NCBI GenBank assembly: GCA_030268105.1
Contig: BSDZ01000116.1
Span: 726,001 to 790,000 of the forward strand
Direction of reading: 5' to 3'
DNA length: 64,000 nucleotides
Source of the DNA: Volvox africanus
Taxonomy: Eukaryota > Chlorophyta > Chlorophyceae > Chlamydomonadales > Volvocaceae
Of this stretch, positions 1-16,547 are shown one piece after another (the first letter of the stretch is position 1; the number at the start of each line of letters is the position of its first letter). Below the pieces are notes generated by a model, which was given only the letters and a program-made list of their open reading frames with translations, ran no database searches and had not been told where the DNA came from. Both the position numbers and the translations under genes were made by a program.

Positions 1-3000
1 TCCTGAATAACCTGCAGCGCTTGCGCCGGAGGAGCCAATGGCATTGCCTCGCATGGCTGCGGCTGCTGTTTCCTTGCCGCTGCTTCAAAACACCGTTGGT
101 CATTACGGAATGCACCAATGGATGTTGCCGGCGGCGCCGGAGCTGAGTGGCCCATCCAGTCCGCGGGTTCATGGGCGCTGATATCGTCCCCTTCACCGGG
201 TGGCAATGCCACACTACCAGGCGCAAGCAGAGCCACAAGCGCTGCGACCAGCTCTTCCTGCGCCTCGAGCTCTGCGTCCGCTGCCGCTGCCCTGGCAGCG
301 GCTGTGGCGACAGCGGACGCATCCATGCTTAAAACACTGGTGGGCTGCGACAGGAGCTCCAATGCACGCGCAATGTGGATCTTTGCGGCCTCAGTCACGG
401 GACCCGGCGAGGTGAGGCCCCGGGTGTTGGCTGATGCACTGACACCTTCATTAGCATCCACGCCGCTTTGAGCCGTCGCACACACGCCCGTTGGGGTCAG
501 CCGCACGGTTCCACCACCAGAGACAGCCCGAAGAGCGCGCCGCAAATGATTTGTCGTATGCTCCGCATTTACTGATACTTGCCGCGGTGGCAGACCTGCA
601 TTGGCAGTATAACGCTTCGGTTGAAGCACCTCTTTAGGGACACCATCATGCACGCCGCCTGAAGTAGCTGCCTTTACAGGGTGCGGCGCTGGTGGCATCC
701 CCATGCCATTCCCGGCAATGGCTGGCATGTCGATAACTGAGGCATGCCCCGCCTGAGATACTGATGGCCCAATGGATGTACCGAAGCTGTACCGCAGGGT
801 GGTGGCGCCGCCACTGCTACCCCCAAGGCTGCCACGCTCAGTTGGCGGCTCCACCAGGTATGCACCGCTGGCTGTGCTGCTACCATCCGAAATCCATCGC
901 CGCCGGCGAGAATGCAGCGTCATCAGCTGGAGGGCTTGCACCAGCTCCACAAGAGCTGTGGCTGTGGTGGGGTCGGCAGCTTCTAAATACGCAAGCATAC
1001 CACCTGCTGAACCCACGCGGCCTGCCGTAACAGCCTCCTGATTTGGCATCGCCATGATACCACCCTCCGACGCGATAGGCAGATTGCGCGTCGGGAATAC
1101 CGCACTGCTGTGTTTAGATAGATGTCTGGGGGCCCCGTCCAAGGCGTCAGTGGGTATGATCGCCGGTGCAGCGGTAACGGAGGTTCCGAGGGCCGCCGCG
1201 GAGTCTGAACCTACGCCACGAGAGGCGTGGTAACGGACAGTACCATCCGATGCGAGACAGTGGTTGTCAACTGCGGCTTCTAACTGTTGGTGCTGCACCA
1301 GCGGAAGTACTGTCAGATCGGTCTGCACGCAATCGTCCATGCTGCTTGAAGGGGCGCACACAGCATGTGCCGTTTGAGCCGTGTTCAGCACGCGCAGGTC
1401 CTGCGGGAAAAATGGGGAAATGATGTGAAGTAATGAGAAACGGTGCACGTGCAATCGATGAACACTTACGAGCACAACAGAAGCCATGCGTCATGTAAAT
1501 TCAATAGGAGAGCATGAAGGGAGAACTACACACTTCAGACGGGGAGATAAAACACACTGTTGCCGAGCCTGACAGCAGCCATAGCCCATACGGCATGGCT
1601 TCAGAACGTGCACTCTCAGGTGTGGAGAGTTAGCACGTGTCTGAGAGGGTTAACAGGTCAGGGCTAACTGTTGCCAATACCATCTGCAGATCGGGCAAGC
1701 CGGTTACGACCCTGTAAAAAAAGGCAGCAGGTTTTAGACAAGGTCACAGCAACGTAATGTTTAACTGTCATAGAAAGCTCCCTCCTGCCAAAATTTATCG
1801 TTGGCAGTGAGTTGTGGGGCCCCTTAGCCACGACAAACTACCATATCCCCATGCGCCATGTGGACAAGCTCTAGTCAACTTCGACGGCTGCCGACAGCTG
1901 GACCTTGCATGCATTCCAACCCACGGCTATGACATGAAATGAAAGGTGTCATACATACAAGCCTTTGGAGTGGTAATGCATACCTAGGAACCTAAACTCG
2001 CTGTCTGTAATGTTCCTGACCCAAGTGGCCGAATGAGAATGCCAAGCTACATTCTGCCAAGCCGGACTACGAAATCCTTTTTCAATGAACTCTTCCAATG
2101 CCTATGCAATAGCTACCTGTAACCATCGACGGACGGTGTCATCCGCATCGCCAAGTGCAAACCCAAGCGCTGTCTCATCGGACGCCAGCGCGAGCAGCGG
2201 GTCTAGCTCCATCAGCTGCCCGCTGGGCAGCTTAAGTGCGCGCGTTACATATATTCCACGTCCAGGGAGGCTGCTCGCTGCAGTTGTCGGCAGCACGGCA
2301 GGAGCCAGAGGGCAACCGCCCGGAGAACCAGGCGCACCATCGTGTATCACAGAAGTTGTCAAGTCCTCTGGGGCCTTGTTACATGGAGCGGGATCAAAGG
2401 CGGGCACGGAGCGCACCGTCAACCCTGCACCTGACAAACACGCGCTGGGCAATTCGAGCTCATATGTCCCGCGTGCTGCAGGTGCCTGCACATTGGCTAA
2501 GTTGGTGTGAGCACACCTCGGCGTGGTCTGCGCGATGCACTCCTGCGCACCGTCCGTCTGGCCACCCTCGTCACGGACGCGCAGATTTCGCAGAGACTTA
2601 TAAAGCCGCCCAAGTGCTAGGCCTGTCTCTACAGTGTCCGCAGAACTGCGTCTAGAGGAAGGCGTGCGCAACCAGGGCCTCTCGGCAGCAGCTGCACCGC
2701 CGGCTACAGCCGCTGTCGCCTCCACCGGACACGGAATTGCCGCCTGGCATTCCTTCTCTTGCGGCAACGATGCTGCGTTCGCTACTTCTGCGCCGCCATG
2801 GAGCATGTGCATCAACTTATTTAGATCGTTCTTGACGACTTCCGAAGTGCCCGACGGTGCAACACCAGCCTGCCCTGCGGCGTCGAGAAGGTGAAGAAGG
2901 TGCAACATGTTGGCTTGAATGAAGGCTGGCACGTCTTCCTGCTGATGGCCCTCCTTCCGCCGCACAGATAAGTCCATATTGAAGCTCTTGGGCCGCGGGG

Positions 3001-6000
3001 GATGCGCTTGGGCCGGGGAGGACGCACGAGGAGCTGTCGCTGCAGATGCTGGTGAACAAGTCGGCGACATGCCGGGAGCCGACGGGGCAGAGCGCGTCTT
3101 GCTTCCAGTTGCTGCTGGAGGCGAGGTGCTGCGGTGATGCTGCAGGTGTACATCTTGCGAAACATGGTTGGCCGCAGTGGCGGCAGTAACGGGGTCCAAA
3201 AACGGATGGAGGTTTACAGCTTGAAGGTAAGAGCTATGGTGATGCGCACCGCCGGCGGCTGCCATGACGGCTGAAGTAGCCATGGCAGCTGCAGAGGCCG
3301 CAAGAGCGGCTGCCGACGAGTGTGTCACGCTGCCGCTACCACCACTTCGGACGCTGGCCGAGCCACGCCTGCCAGATCGTGGGGTAGCAGTGCCATCTGG
3401 GTTTAAGTGCTCCTGCGTTGGCTGACGGCCGGTAAGCATGCTCCATAGACGGACCATTTCCGTAAAATCGCGCTGCTGCTGCTGCTGCTGCTGGTCATGA
3501 CTGCAGCTAAACCCAGATACGTTCGACGCCGATCCTGATCGCTCCTGGGGCGCCGCCATAGGGTGCTCACCAAGGAGACTTCCATTGCAGCTGCTTCCGT
3601 CAAAGGATCCAGCCGTGTGCGAAGCCTTCGTCACTTGGGATCCATGCACAGTAGGAAGGTCGCGCGCAAATCGTGACTGCTGCTGGTTATGGTGTGGCGA
3701 GGGCGGGTGCCGTATCGCCGCGCCTGCCATTGTGGCCCCACCGGATGCAGTGCCCTTCCTGTCGCTCTTGGCGCCACTCTCGGCGCCACCACTCGAGGAC
3801 ATGGCGCGCATGACCTGGAGCATCTCCGAGTAGCTGAAAGACTGCACAGAGTCGGCTGAATGGGATGGCTGGGGGCTGAGGGTGCTTGCAGCAGCATGTG
3901 CAGCCCACGGTGGCCGGGAGAGGACGGACAGCATGACGCGCAGCTCTTTGGAGGTCAGGCGGCCAGTCGACGCCAAAGGGGATACAGTGCGTCGTTTACC
4001 ATCATCGTGTGACCCGATGTAAGCACTGGATTCGGGGGACAAAGTAGCCTCCTTTTGAGGTTCTTTCATACCATCAGCCTCAGGCGTTCGCCGCCTACGG
4101 CCTACACCAGATATGATGGCCGTGCGTTCCTTGCCAACAACTCCTGCTTGTGCAGATGTAGCAGGGACAAATGCCCTCGCGATAGCGGCCTTATTGTGAG
4201 AAACGGTATCCTCGGGTGCTTCTAAAGGCGACAGGGTCGACGGGCGCGACTGGGTGTCGCACGGCCGAAAGGATGGTGATGAGTTGCTAGATATGTGCTC
4301 TTTCATCAGGCTAGATGCGGCGACCGTTGAGACGGCAGAACCATCAAAATCGAGGCGCCGCGCGGCTGTGTTGATCGTTGCGGCGTCAGCAGGAGCACTT
4401 TGGGCGGTTTGTGTGCCACCAGCAGGCGGATGAGCAGCTCCATCCCCAGAGAGTTGACTGTTGGTCACCGATTCCGCCTCCGCGAAAAGCTTCTTCAACG
4501 ATTTCCGGTGCTCGGTCGCACCAGGCACAGGACGTTCCACGAAGGGCTTGTGGCCATCTCCCGATGCACCAACAGCTTCTTCGTCAGACGAGACGGTCAA
4601 ACGTACTGCGCGTTGGCATAAGGGCCCCGTTTTCAGTTTCGTAGCCGGCTCCTGCACTGGCAGCCCGACATCGCCGCTCATGATGCTCTCTATAACCGCC
4701 ATTGCAGCGGAACTCCTGGACTCCTTTACACCAGCGACAGCATGGTCAAGCTCTACTTCTGTTCCGGTCACAGTCGTAGCGTACTCACTGACGATGTCAT
4801 CCACAATACCTACGGACGACAGAGAGGGTTGCTGCTCGAGCCAAGTTGCTATCCGCTGTGAACTGCTGACGTGGCCAGATTGAGTAGAAGCGACGGCCTG
4901 CCGCGCCGCTACAAAGCCTGCTATAATCTGAGCGTTGGCCAAAGGACCAGAACGATTGCGTTCTGGAAGATCTTCCTGTGTTGCCATTCGGGATCGGTCC
5001 GAGGACATCAGACGCGCAGCTACAATTGTTGTAAGGGGCAAGGGTCGCAAGCTGGAAGCTGCGGCGGCTGTAACCTCCGCTGTTGCGGCAGCCGCCGCCT
5101 GGTGCATGCGTGGGGAGATACCGTCGCCGAGAACGGTATCACCATGGGCCATACTATTGAAGCTGAAGGCACTCGCTTCGCCTGTTTCAGACTCTGCCTG
5201 TCTCCGACGGCGACCTGAGCGCTCGGCGGATATTGAGCGGACGGCGGCAGCAGCAGAGGCGTTGCTACCTCCAGCACCTTTGCTCTTGGTCGTCAATATC
5301 ATAGCCACCGCAGCAGTCGGAGATTTGCGCCCGCTCGCCACGACACCAGTAGGCGACAGCGGGGCAGCTGCCGTCGGTGGAAACCCAGATGCCGAAATCG
5401 ACGAGGATTGTGACTTGATTCGTGCGAGCAACCGGGCGGCCTGACCCACATTGGAATCCACCTGCTGCAACCCCTGCAATAAGTCGTTGTCCTCCTCTCC
5501 GCTGCTGCTGTCTACGAGGCGCTGCCGGGCAACAACCCTTTGCACAGTTGCGCTAAGCTTAGATGATCCGAGCGTTTGCCTGGAAGAGGCTAGGGACTCT
5601 TGATGGCTAACCTCACTTGCTACGGAATCATTGCCGGAGGCGCGGCGAAGGCGCGAGGCACGTTGTTGCTGACGGTTCGTTGCGCTCTGACCATGGAAGC
5701 CCTCACATGCCCCCCCGGCCGTCGTTGCAAAGCTGCCGTTGCAGCCTCCACCGCTACCGGCAACAACACCCCCTGTTAGAATGCGACCAGCACTGCTTAT
5801 CAATTGATTTGACGGCGCATTTGTATTGTCGACAGTTGTGTTGGAGCCCAAGCTGCTTGCGGAGTGCAAACGTGATGATCGCATGCCGCGGGGTTCAGCA
5901 GTAGGTTGCGCTTGCAGCTTGACCTCTGCAGAAGCTGACCCGCGGGTTTCTAAACCCAAATCAGCTCCATCTTCGTCGCTGCTAGAATTATCGAGTTTGC

Positions 6001-6481
6001 GAGCAGCTGCAATCTTGGCGGATGAGGAAGACTGCAGTCCAACGCTGACACGGCGATGGCTGGGGCCTCCAGCGGTTGGTGATTGCCGTCGGGAGGCTTT
6101 CAATGAAATTGAGCCTCCTGCTGATCGCTGCGCTATATGAGGCTCCTGGATCGAAAGTACGGTCGTCATTGCGCTTTGTTGTAGCATTTGCAGCACAGCG
6201 GTAGCCCAGTCGGATGGGCGGCTGCCACGGGACGCGGGACCCGCGGGCGGAGTTGTTGGTCGCAGGTCACCTGAATCCTCAAGGCGCGCGGCCCCTGCAT
6301 GCTTCCATCTGCTGATGGCTGATGCGTGAGGACGACGCTGTAAGGTAGCCTGGCGCACGGCGCCCTCGTCTCCGGAGCTGTCGAGCTTACGCCGTGACGA
6401 CCTAATCAATACTGTTGGCTGTGGAGACTCATCATCACTTTCACCGTCGCGAAATGCCTGGCGCGCGCGGGCAGAAGCCAT
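1..6481 (-). CDS. Giant Ser/Ala/Gln-rich disordered protein, 3' end outside window
   Basis: I do not recognise this protein. Exon 1 runs 6481 to 2117 (1,455 codons from the ATG at 6481). It ends at a CAG/GTAGCT donor, and the intron (2116-1401) ends in a pyrimidine-rich CCCGCAG acceptor. Exon 2 (1400 to beyond base 1) continues in phase 0 for at least 466 open codons on the minus strand, so the product is at least 1,921 aa. The sequence is almost entirely low-complexity Ser/Ala/Gly/Gln with a short poly-Gln run near residue 1,000 and no globular domain, signal peptide or membrane segment I can name. A basic-then-acidic motif recurs near residues 30, 160, 320 and 630 (RRKLDSSGDEG, ARKLDNSSSDEDG, RQRLVDSSSGEED, VSSDEEA) and resembles casein kinase 2 sites. 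Exon 2 also encodes an Ala/Glu-rich, probably helical segment (AAARAAAADAELEAQEELV). A nuclear or scaffold role would be only a guess. Exon structure is well supported; function is unknown. Confidence 0.7.
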
Positions 6482-6484
6482 TCC

Positions 6485-8920
6485 CGTCCTCCGATGTCCT
6501 CACAGATAGGAAACGACTAGGACGCACCTGCGAAACCGGTCCTGTGGCACGGACATGCAGCTTGATTAGTGCCCCGAAATACAACGGAGCAATATGGTAC
6601 AATAAACTCATTCTCTATGGCGGATAATCCCGGAAAAGGCATGAACTTAAGGCCAAAAAGCTACCTGCAAGCATAGGTTCTAGGCGAAGGCTTGCTTACC
6701 TTTTTCGACATGAACAGAAGAAATTGCAGCATAAATTGTTTGCCTTGTCCTCAAAAGTTTGCTTTCTAAACAGTCACCGTAGCTTGGAAGACCGGTAATC
6801 TTTGCGACAGGCACATACTCATAAGAAATACAAAACATGTTGCAACATGCTCTTGTATTTATGGCGATTTTGTTAAAAGGTAAGATGGCGCACGTTGCAT
6901 GGCATGACGATGCATGGTAGCACGTCGCCATCCGTACAATGGCCCCGCATGGAGTTTCGAGACTGATGGCTACTGTGCGTGTGCTGATGCATCTTGCTTT
7001 CATCGTAAGCCTTCAGTATGGGGACGTTGGAATTTTCAGGAGGCCAAGAATGCGCTTGTCGCAACTTTGACTTGGGGCATAACCTGTCCATCGCCTTTCA
7101 AATTCAGCGATAGGCTATGTACATTCTTTGCGGATGATAACATGCCCAAAAATACCGAAGTCTTATTTCAGAAGTTATATGTCATGAAGATGAGTTTGAA
7201 TTTTGGAGATGCTAGCGTGCAGTGCAGTGCAGTGCTGATGATTCCTTTGCTAAAGCATTGCTACGCAAGGAACTATAACTACTATAATTGAAGACCTCGT
7301 TTCGCTGGCTGACAAGAAAGCCGCCAAGGATTTGAGCTATGAACCTCGGTGAAACCGCTGACGGTGCATGTGTCGTGCAATGTTACCGGCAATCCTTTCC
7401 AGCTATCCTGATAACGTCCCCAGCCGTCATGGTTACACCGCACGTATAACTGACCACTTGGACACTGTGCGTTCTGCATTGATTGTGATTATTTGGAAGC
7501 CCCCCAACGAGTGTCGATTACATCGCAGCAGTTCCCCGTGTAGCAAGTCCTTCCCCAGCCCAGAAAAGCAGGGTTATTATGATTAGGATTTATAAGCTAA
7601 AGGATGCTATAGGACATTTGGATCGGGATGCAAGAAGCGGCATTCACATGCTTTATCTGGGTTTTGGGGGTTTATAGACCTTCGGAGTCTTTCATTTTTA
7701 GGGTGTATGCATGAAGGTGTGGGTGACCCAATACACTTTCCTGGAGGTCCATTCAACAAGTACCAGTTACTGCTGCTTTACTCTCCTGCACACGTTCACT
7801 TTTAAGCACTGATACCCAAGGACCTAGATCTTCATTAACGGTATTGGGCCTGACGTTCTCCATTGCTGTGGCTGGACCGCATCAAGCCACCAACTGCACG
7901 ATTAGACGCATAGACCCTTGACCTACGAAACTTTCTTCCCACTGGGATAGGACTGTTTCTGCCTGGACATGGTTGCGAATTGACGAAATTGATAAGCATG
8001 TTGCAACAACTTCAGTGACCGAGTTCACTACCATTCCTCCGACCACGGACATCACCACCCGGGCTGCCCAGGGGGGGGGGGATGAAAACGTGATGAGAAT
8101 GCCACACATGCAGGGTCGTGTGCGTAAGCATCTGCGGTCATCGGCATGAACATAAATCCGATAGATAGATAAGGTCCCAATTAGAAATCATAGCCGAATC
8201 CGCACAAGCAAGCATTATTAGCAAGCATTCATGCGCAAGCTTAACTGTGACCGCGCGAGCGGCGTCTTCCATCAATGCCCTCTATGCCCTGCCGGTCCTG
8301 CCCCATTAGTCCTCTTCTGCGCTGTGCCCAAATGCTGTGCCCAACCATAAGGGCCGTCTAACCCTTGGATGCCAAGCCCAAGAATTGCGAATGGGACGTT
8401 TCACGCGAAACTGACGGCTCAGGAAAGCCATTTGACATGTACAGCGATGGCAGAGTGCAAGCACGCAGCGACAATTGCATCAGACCCTCATGCAATCACA
8501 GCAAACCAGGCAGTGAGGCTAGACAGAGCAGGCTCCTGCAACCATGTAAGAAAAGATCTCCAACCTGTGCGAATGAAGGGTCGACCTCCCGTCAGACGTT
8601 TACAGGCAGGAAACCGCCGCAGGACTGGGTCATATTCTGACGCCGCACAGTTTCGCATTTCCTACCGACGCGTTGGGCCATGAGAGGCCAGGTACATGTC
8701 AGAAGGAAGATAAGGACACGAGATGCGTATAGTGATGGCAGCGTTGTTACGTTCTAGCATATGGTGCACGTAAAGGATTGGACCTGGAATGTGTGGGAAC
8801 GCTGGCTCCCGTGTCCGATTACAAGGAATGCCAGCTGAGTTTCTACTCGGGTATCATATTCCTCATGTCCTGATTGCCATCATGAGATGACGGTGGCAGG
8901 CCAATGTCAATATTCTTACA
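6485..8920. other. Intergenic stretch, no supported gene
   Basis: This 2.4-kb stretch holds only short ORFs in all frames, without splice-consistent neighbours or recognisable motifs. It includes a short GATA run near 8,160 and a G10 homopolymer near 8,071. I looked here for the missing N-terminal coiled-coil exons of the RPT6-like fragment that follows and did not find them. Confidence 0.5.
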
Positions 8921-8924
8921 ACCA

Positions 8925-12494
<3,570 letters not shown>

Positions 12495-13434
12495 GTGAGA
12501 AAGCCGGGGCTAGCTGGGAAACTTAGTGTACGTGCTTCAACATTGATCTTTAGCTTGATTCTTTTCGGTTTTCTTTTCTGGCAGCTGTAATACCTGAGCC
12601 AAGGCTGTGTTATCACCTTCCTCGTTATGTTTTGCTGTGCCTCCCCTACCGGAGAGCAGCACGTTGCCAGGAAACTGGCCCCGAGAGGCATGCATTACGG
12701 CGGGGCGTCGATATAGTTCGCACGCTTTGGGGTGAGGCTGGTGAAGTTGACGGCCGTGTTGGCAGCATGCAGGTTGGTAAACTGTTTGGGGGCTCTGTAA
12801 TTGGGTGACTCGATTGCGTCGATAACAGCAGTCGTGCAACAGTTCTGTTCTGTCACGGCTTTGCCTTGGTATGACGTATACTCTCTGATAGCTTCTCAAA
12901 AGGTTGCACCTTCAGTAACAGTGCTTTGGCAAGGATCAACATCCAAATTCAAAACGGTGGTGTCTGCTTGAAACGCTGTTTGTGGGTATTTGATGGATCA
13001 AATGGGGCCCAATCAATAGCGCGGCTGGCGTTTCAGCAGTATTTACCTTGTTGATTGGGGTACACCTTGTTGGTTGGTCTGTGAGCACACCCCGTGACAG
13101 GAACGTTTGAATGGAGGTTACAGCACCAAGGCGATGAAAGCAGTCCCTAAATAAAAGTGGCAAAATTAAAGACCTCTGAATACATGAAGCAAACAGTCCT
13201 TAATCAGCCTTTGTGGTATGTGTGGCCTTTCCGCACGTGTTTCTCGGCCTGCAGAGGCAGCAGCACTTGCTGTAAATATTAGAAGTTTGAGAGCTTCTAC
13301 CGCCTAGGCTAGTCAGGCAGGAGCGAGGGAAGTCTCACTGTTATTAGCCTACTACTATACGCAACTAAATCAGCATCCACCAAATAAACTGGCTGGCTGG
13401 GAAAATGAAGTACAATATTACTTTGCTTGCTCAC
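12495..13434. other. Gene-free stretch after the RPT6-like fragment
   Basis: No exon encoding the remaining AAA domain (VLMATNRID, the arginine finger, the C-terminal helices) could be found here on either strand. Only short, unsupported ORFs are present. Confidence 0.45.
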
Positions 13435-13707
13435 CTCTTCGTGTGCCATGTCGCCCTCAAGTTGTTTGATCCGGGCATGTAAATTGCAGTCAATGTCGAG
13501 GCCGTCCGTTGTAAGGTTTCCTATTCCTTCTCCGCGCTGGGCGATGATGAAGCGATCCCCTGCAAATCCAGACGCTGCAGACTGCTGCATCAAAGCTGCT
13601 AATCTTATAAACTTCATCCCCAGCCTGCGACTTAAAAAGCGCGTGGGCAAAATGCCAACGTTAACTTTGGAGGGATGATGCCATTCGCTTTGTACTGTGA
13701 TAGACAT
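13435..13707 (-). CDS. Putative single exon of unknown gene
   Basis: The minus-strand reading from 13707 gives about 91 open codons and ends at a good donor (GAAGAG/GTGAGC). The central part (GFAGDRFIIAQRGEGIGN, then DIDCNLHARIKQLEGDMAHEE) has coding-like composition and an amphipathic, coiled-coil-like end. Partner exons were not identified. The apparent start may be false, because an internal acceptor (AAGTCGCAG) lies near 13,635. No family was recognised. Confidence 0.3.
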
Positions 13708-13925
13708 TATCAGCCTTAAAAGTCTAATATCAGACGAAGTAGAGTTAGCTAGGTGTCGCGTATGTGTGTGTCACTGCGGCTTTCAACAGCGGCGTTGCTA
13801 GGTTCTGCCGGGAATGGGGCTAGGGGCACACTCGGCTCTTGTGAGCTGCTGCCTGGTGCGGGCGTGGCAATGGTGACGAAAAGCGGAAAGCATCCCAGGC
13901 GCACATCAGCGCCGCGTTTGCGTTT

Positions 13926-14117
13926 ATGACCGAGTCACTTGAATTGCAACCGGAATATAAGGTTTTGGAAATCGGCACAGGTTCAGGTTATCAGGCAGCT
14001 ATATTAAGCAGGATCTGCCGTGAAGTTTACACCGTTGAAATAATTAAGGAATTAGCGAGCCATGCCGGTGAAATATTCGAAAAACAGTTATGCCTGAGGG
14101 GTATAAGTTGTGCGTAG
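13926..14117 (+). pseudogene. Protein-L-isoaspartate O-methyltransferase fragment, bacterial type
   Basis: The enzyme family methylates isoaspartyl residues using S-adenosylmethionine during protein repair. The 63-codon frame opens with MTESLELQP and runs into the SAM-binding motif [14 protein letters not shown] (residues 13-25), then [13 protein letters not shown], the post-I acidic segment with the ribose-binding Glu. This order and spacing match bacterial PCMT. The similarity fades after IFEKQL, and a stop follows within eight residues, so the substrate-binding C-terminal half (over 100 residues) is absent. The N-terminal third is also missing: upstream sequence does not give the expected Ser-Gln-Pro segment. 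The fragment is AT-richer than nearby exons. A decayed horizontally acquired copy, a single exon of an organelle-targeted gene, or contamination in the assembly are all possible. Confidence 0.6.
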
Positions 14118-16540
14118 ACATAACGGTGTTTAAAGAAGGAACGAAACCCAACATGGAATTCCTGCCATAGGCCTCTGGCCCTACGCCCTAACACACCAAA
14201 CCTACACACCGGATAGATGGGCCTTACCGCAAGTCCTTCCCCGTGATCCTGATTCAGCTCCACCGCCACCAACCGCTGAAAGCGCCGCGCGAATGATGAC
14301 CACCGAGCTGGCCTGTGCTCTCCCCGACCGGACAGCGGCCAGTCAGTCATCAGCAATCGCTCCGCCAGCCCCGCCGGCGGGGCCCAACAGTACAGCATAT
14401 TCAGCCGAGTTGCGCAGTATCGGGAACAGCTACAAAACAGCTACAAAAGAGCAGGGTCCCGTAGAGCTGTCGATGGACTTACTTGAACGCAAACGTCGTG
14501 CTGTTTTATGGCGGCGTATACCGGCGATTCAGGCGACGCGAAGTAGTTGTGACAGACAGATCGGTGTGGGCTAACCAGGGTTACCAGACCCGAAGTCTCT
14601 CTATTTTCCGAATGGCCTGCGTTTCCTTCAACTTTGGTCCCTATGTACGGTGACAGAAGCGAACATGCAAACGACAAGCTGTACCATCCCGAGGACACCA
14701 CCATTTACCGGACTCTACCGCGGTGTCTCCTGTGCCAGCAGCGGCGGCCGCAGACAGATACGATATCAGGTAAGCGATTACGGAATCGGTGTTCCAACAA
14801 GTCGCTGTTTACGACACCATTGTGACCGTGCTGCCGCAGCCGATACTGTTACTGTTGCCCCTGAATGACTGATGCTACTGCAGCTGCCAGGAGCCATTTG
14901 CGCAGTTGCATGTGTTGCTAGGGAGTGTGTCGCAATAACTACAGTAACGGCGGCACCTAGGTTTCGTCCTTCCGCCCACGCAGGGCATGCAGCCACAAGC
15001 GCCACCAGGCTCAGATGACGACCGTAGGTTGGTCGCACCCAATTGATCGTAGCTCAGATAGCGGCACCGCGTGGAGGCATACCGATGCGGGAGATCTTGG
15101 TGGCCAAATGGATCCAGGGGGTGCCGGCAGGCCCAGCAGGGGCAGCAGATGGCACCACCCCCACCACGAGCCGCGGCAGTGCAGGGCGCCGCCATAGGGC
15201 AGGGCAGTCCAACGCACCAACTGCCTTAGCATAGCCGTATGAGCGGGCGGTCGCGCCTCCGCAGCAGAGGCTGAGTAGCAGCTGCACGACCGCAAGCAGC
15301 ACAGCGAAGCCCTTTTTGCACTTTTCCACGGTCCTGGAGCCGCCACAGGCGCAACATGTTGTGGCAGTGCCGCTGCCGCTGGTGGCGTCGCCAGGGCAGC
15401 CAGCACTGCCGCCACTGTGGAACTCCTATTTCTGTCGTCTCTCCTTGGAGATCGGTGGTGGTTTACATACGGCTGTGGGGTTTGGTCACTAAATGGTCCT
15501 GTCGAGAGACTGAGGAGCATAAGGCGCGGCTATAGGCATCAAAGTAGGTCCTGCAGGGACTATGAACCATGAGACTATAACCAGGGACTATAACCCACGT
15601 GAGGAAACAAATGCGTTGCGGTAGAACAGGAGCGCAATATAGCAATCTAAACATCTAGGCTAAGCCGCAAGGGCAAGGGCAAGCTCGGACGCCTAACCAT
15701 ATATGACATGAGTAGTAAGTTTCGCTCCTCCCAAACTGCAATACCAGGTCTCTATTCCTTCCATCCATCCTTCCCGGTGCACCCTAGTGAGCACCTGGAT
15801 TGCTGAGACCCACGGGTCCATGGCTTAGCATGCCCTCCCTTCCTCCCTCGCTCTCTGAGCCCCGCCCCACTAACCCCACTCCCTACTCACCAGCTTAGGC
15901 TACGAGGACAAAGGACAGGCGGATGGCAGTTGGGACGACGATTAGGCGGGGGAGGCTGGGTTCAGGATGCAACAGATGCTTGCGCGCAAGGATATATGGC
16001 AAGGACGACGGAGGGCATGGTTCTGGTGGTAGTGGTTGCTTCATCTTAAAGAAGTGATCAGTCCACGACTCCTGACTAACAAGAAGCCAAGCCCATCCCA
16101 ACCGCCCTCTGCGCCCAAGCCCATCCCAACCGCCATCATCATGGGCACTCGAAGGTCCTCCCCGAAGGCGGTGGTCTTCCCGCTGCCCATGCGGTGGGCC
16201 CCTTCGTGGTAGCGAAGGTGGTTTGTGGAAGTATGGCGCACCACGGCAGTACGGCAGACTGCGACCATATGAGGTAGCTTAGATGCACTTCAGCGGCTGA
16301 GTTTGAGAGAACCGGAATATGAATAGGACGAAAGTCTCGCTGAATGGCATTCCCAGTGAGCACTTTGTTCTGAGCCTTGAAGGTGGATAGGAGCCCATCC
16401 ATGAATCGGATAGACAAATTCATAACGACGCAGGGAACTTCAAGGTGTGAAAATGGATATCACGGATATAATGTTGCAGGGCACCATGACATGTGTCACA
16501 GTCAGGTGACGTCGAATTGTGCAATAATAGGATGATGGTG
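14118..16540. other. Region without a supported gene
   Basis: Only overlapping short ORFs occur. The one with a hint of biology is on the minus strand at 15329-15054: it starts MEKCKKGFAVLLAVVQLLL, which looks like a secretion signal, but the remainder is Pro/Ala-rich and overlaps equally long ORFs in other frames. A minus-strand MGSGKTTAF string near 16,200 is not followed by any ATPase motif. Confidence 0.35.
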
Positions 16541-16547
16541 TTCATCC

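Noticed and set aside
118..1041. Plus-strand Ala/Ser-rich ORFs at the left end
   Set aside because: The minus strand is open for the entire 1,400 bases, in phase with the upstream exon, and explains the composition.
15054..15329. Small secreted protein on the minus strand (signal-like MEKCKKGFAVLLAVVQLLL)
   Set aside because: Overlaps equally long ORFs in other frames and has no splice or family support; only noted.
16139..16268. MGSGKTTAF on the minus strand as a helicase Walker A
   Set aside because: No DEAD, SAT or other ATPase motif nearby, and the frame quickly becomes repetitive; chance match.
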